Assembly (NCBI GenBank): GCA_039566865.1
Contig: CM076949.1
Coordinates: forward strand, 13,865,501 to 13,929,500
From: Aurelia coerulea
Lineage: Eukaryota > Cnidaria > Scyphozoa > Semaeostomeae > Ulmaridae
Length of the DNA: 64,000 bases
Direction: 5' to 3'
The notes beneath the pieces are model-generated. The model did not search any database. It had not been told where the DNA came from and saw only the letters and a program-made list of their open reading frames with translations. Positions 61,987 to 64,000 of this stretch are shown here, in pieces; position 1 is the first letter of the stretch, and every line of letters begins with the position of its first letter. Position numbers and translations under genes: made by a program.

Positions 61987-62180
61987 TGTCATCTATGTAC
62001 CTCCACCAGACGTCATCTATGTACCTCCACCATAACCACGGTTTATCCTGCGCCTCAGCAAGTAGCTTTTCTTCTAGCGCTGCTAAGAAAAGGATCGCAT
62101 ATGAAGGAGCGCATTTGGTACCAATTGCTGTACCTCTAAGCTGCTGAAAGAAATCGCCATTAAATTCGAAAAAGTTATTC
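61987..62180 (-). pseudogene. PLE-D: small Penelope-like RT fragment on minus strand
   Basis: The minus strand reads FEFNGDFFQQLRGTAIGTK near 62,110-62,170, then CAPSYAILFLAALEEKLLA, then WWRYIDD. The QLRGTAIGTK...YA block and YIDD are RT motifs of Penelope-like elements. The YIDD-coding segment is duplicated in tandem (24-bp unit at 61,988-62,011 and 62,012-62,032), directly at the junction with RLE-LINE copy 5. Its other end meets LINE-B near 62,180-62,190. Confidence 0.78.
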
Positions 62181-63794
62181 GAAAAACACTTTTCAAAAAA
62201 GGATCGAAAGATGATCCCAAAAACTATCGACCAATTTCTTTGCTTCCTCAACTCTCTAAAATTATTGAAAAAATAATTCATGGTCAAGTACAAAAGTACC
62301 TTGATGATAAGAAAATATTGTACAGATACCAATCTGGCTTTCGTGCTCATCACTCAACAGATACCTGCTTATCTTACTTGAGTGATAAGATCCTTCAAGG
62401 ATTTGAGACTGGAATGTTTACAGGCATGATTTTAATTGACCTTCAAAAAGCATTTGATACAATTGACCATAACATCTTTCTGGATAAATTGGCATGCCTT
62501 GGCTTTAGCAAATCCGCCATTTTGTGGTTTAAATCTTACCTTCAGGACCGTTCTTTTGCCGTCAATATTGGCAAGGAATACTCAAATCTTGGTAGTCTGT
62601 CATGTGGGGTCCCTCAGGGGTCAATTCTTGGCCCACTCATATTCCTTCTTTACGTGAATGACATGGCACGAGCTGTCGACTGCGACCTGCTTCTGTATGC
62701 AGACGATTCTTGTTTAATTGTTAGAGACAAAAACATTGAACTAATAGAGAGCAATTTAAATAGAAATTTCAATTCCCTCTGTGATTGGTTTGTAGAAAAA
62801 AAACTAAGCATTCATTTTGGAGAGGACAAAACCAAATCCATTCTCTTTGGACAAAAAAAAAGCAAGAACTTGAAAAGTTGGACATTAGGAGAGGTGACAT
62901 AAGGATTAAACAACATTCAACAGTCACATATCTGGGATGTGTCCTAGATGAAAATCTCTCTGGGGAGTCGATGGCGACTAAGATGCTTGGAAAAATAAAT
63001 GGCCAGCCAAAATTCCTATACAGGAAACGATACTTCCTGGATAAATCCCTTCGCAGGTTGCTTTTAAATGCTCTTATTCAACCTCATTTTGATTATGCAT
63101 GCACTTCTTGGTATCCAGGGTTGAATAAGAGGCTGTCCAAACAAATTCAGACGGCACAAACAAATGCATTCATTTTTACCTCGATTTAAAAAACACAACA
63201 CATATTGGGGTCACAGAATTCAAGTCTATAGATTGGTTCCCTACAAAGAACAGGATGGATCAATGTGTCTGTGTCAACATAATGAAGTTTTTCAGAGAAA
63301 CTGCCCCAGCATACAGTGCTGAGATATTCTGTCCAGTCAACCAGGGCCGAACAACACGAAGGTCCAAGTTCAAATTGGATATTCCATTTCGCAAAACTAC
63401 TGCTGGACAAAAATGTCTATCTTATCTAGGGCCCAAAACATGGAATAGTCTTTCATCAGAGATTAAATCAACAAACAATATCGACACATTCAAACATAAG
63501 ATCAAAGAGAATTTTTTCCAAAACATACAAAAAGAGGAAGATGACATATATATCTTCTATTAAGACTTGTCATCATCTCTCCCGATCATGGTATGGTAAT
63601 TTTTTTCTTACGTTTTTCGTTGTATCAGCACCTCTGAGGGGACCATTATGGAATTAAGGTCATCTTTACCTTTTAATGCTATCCCTGCCACTGTAATTAG
63701 GGGTGTTTTTCCTTTACGTTTTTAACATTATTTATTGTATTGTATCTATTTTTATGTTATATAACTTGTAAATAATTGTAATTGTGGCAAAATG
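62181..63794 (+). pseudogene. LINE-B: 5'-truncated APE-group LINE, RT and C-terminus
   Basis: RT blocks: KDDPKNYRPISLLP near 62,205, YQSGFRAHHSTD near 62,330, LIDLQKAFDTIDH near 62,435, GVPQGSILGPLIF near 62,610, catalytic YADD at 62,696-62,707, and WFVEKKLSIHFGEDKT near 62,790. A frameshift in an A run near 62,855 leads to TYLGCVLDENLSG near 62,925 and QPHFDYACTSWYPG near 63,080. A second shift near 63,165-63,180 leads to DQCVCVNIMKFF near 63,255 and LGPKTWNSLS near 63,430, ending with TAA at 63,561-63,563. The 3' UTR of about 230 bp ends in (CATA)n. The pattern fits the CR1/L2-like groups, which often end in microsatellites; no endonuclease remains. Confidence 0.85.
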
Positions 63795-63832
63795 ATACAT
63801 ACATACATACATACATACATACATACATACAT
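63795..63832. repeat. (CATA)n microsatellite, LINE-B 3' tail
   Basis: About nine units of a four-base repeat directly after the LINE-B 3' UTR, in the position where CR1/L2-type elements carry a short tandem repeat. Confidence 0.9.
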
Positions 63833-64000
63833 AGTATATTGCTGGTCTGGATCGGAACGTCTCTAAATTACCATGATAGTGCTTTATTGATGTTTGCGTA
63901 CAAAAGCAGGAAAATGCTTTGGATTTCACATATCGAAACAAAGATAAATGCTGTCTCGTGATGAACTGATGGATGTAAACAGGAATATGCTTCACTGCTT
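63833..64000. other. Unassigned sequence at the right edge
   Basis: 168 bp after the LINE-B tail. A minus-strand open frame covers it, but I recognise no family. It may continue whatever LINE-B was inserted into, possibly the rest of PLE-D. Confidence 0.4.

Overview
The window is eukaryotic, AT-rich repeat DNA with no recognisable host protein gene, rRNA or tRNA. Everything I can name is either a satellite array or a transposable element, nearly always broken. The mix (Penelope-like elements with GIY-YIG nuclease domains, LINEs with restriction-like endonuclease domains at (TAA)n tracts, an APE-type LINE with a 2A-like motif, many TTAA-flanked MITEs) suggests an invertebrate animal genome. 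A cnidarian or another marine invertebrate is my best guess; this is inference from element families only.

Positions 1 to about 36,520 hold a satellite array with a 175-bp monomer, about 195 copies, built from nested higher-order duplications. A 1.05-kb piggyBac-like MITE sits in it twice, because a segment of about 5.7 kb was duplicated with an offset of 7.36 kb. The left 18 kb contains a divergent B-type monomer. The right 18 kb is dominated by other variants and by a 3.15-kb (18-monomer) higher-order unit.

From 36.5 to 37.5 kb there is a short unassigned segment and a hexanucleotide microsatellite. From 37.5 to 46.5 kb there is a degenerate Penelope-like element (PLE-A) split by a palindromic hAT-like MITE and by a five-level nest: PLE-A contains MITE-A, which contains an APE LINE (LINE-A), which contains a second MITE-A copy, which contains MITE-B. 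Each step is supported by TTAA or other target duplications and by reading frames that resume across the insertion.

From 46.5 to 53.2 kb a second Penelope-like element (PLE-C) is flanked by pseudo-LTR direct repeats. To its left is a 3'-end fragment in inverted orientation (PLE-B). MITE-C and MITE-D interrupt PLE-B, and MITE-E interrupts PLE-C.

From 53.2 to 62 kb there is a cluster of 5'-truncated LINEs with restriction-like endonucleases (R2/R4/NeSL group, probably R4/Dong-like), separated by (TAA)n tracts. One has a twin-priming-type 5' inversion and one is split by a 1.47-kb hAT-like element. The last 2 kb hold a small reversed Penelope fragment and a truncated APE-group LINE ending in (CATA)n.

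The RT and nuclease genes here carry frameshifts, stops or truncations, so none looks active. The most interesting signals are the higher-order satellite, the MITE superfamily with shared G-rich hairpin ends and shared CRE-, E-box- and CArG-like sites, and the (TAA)n landing-pad cluster.
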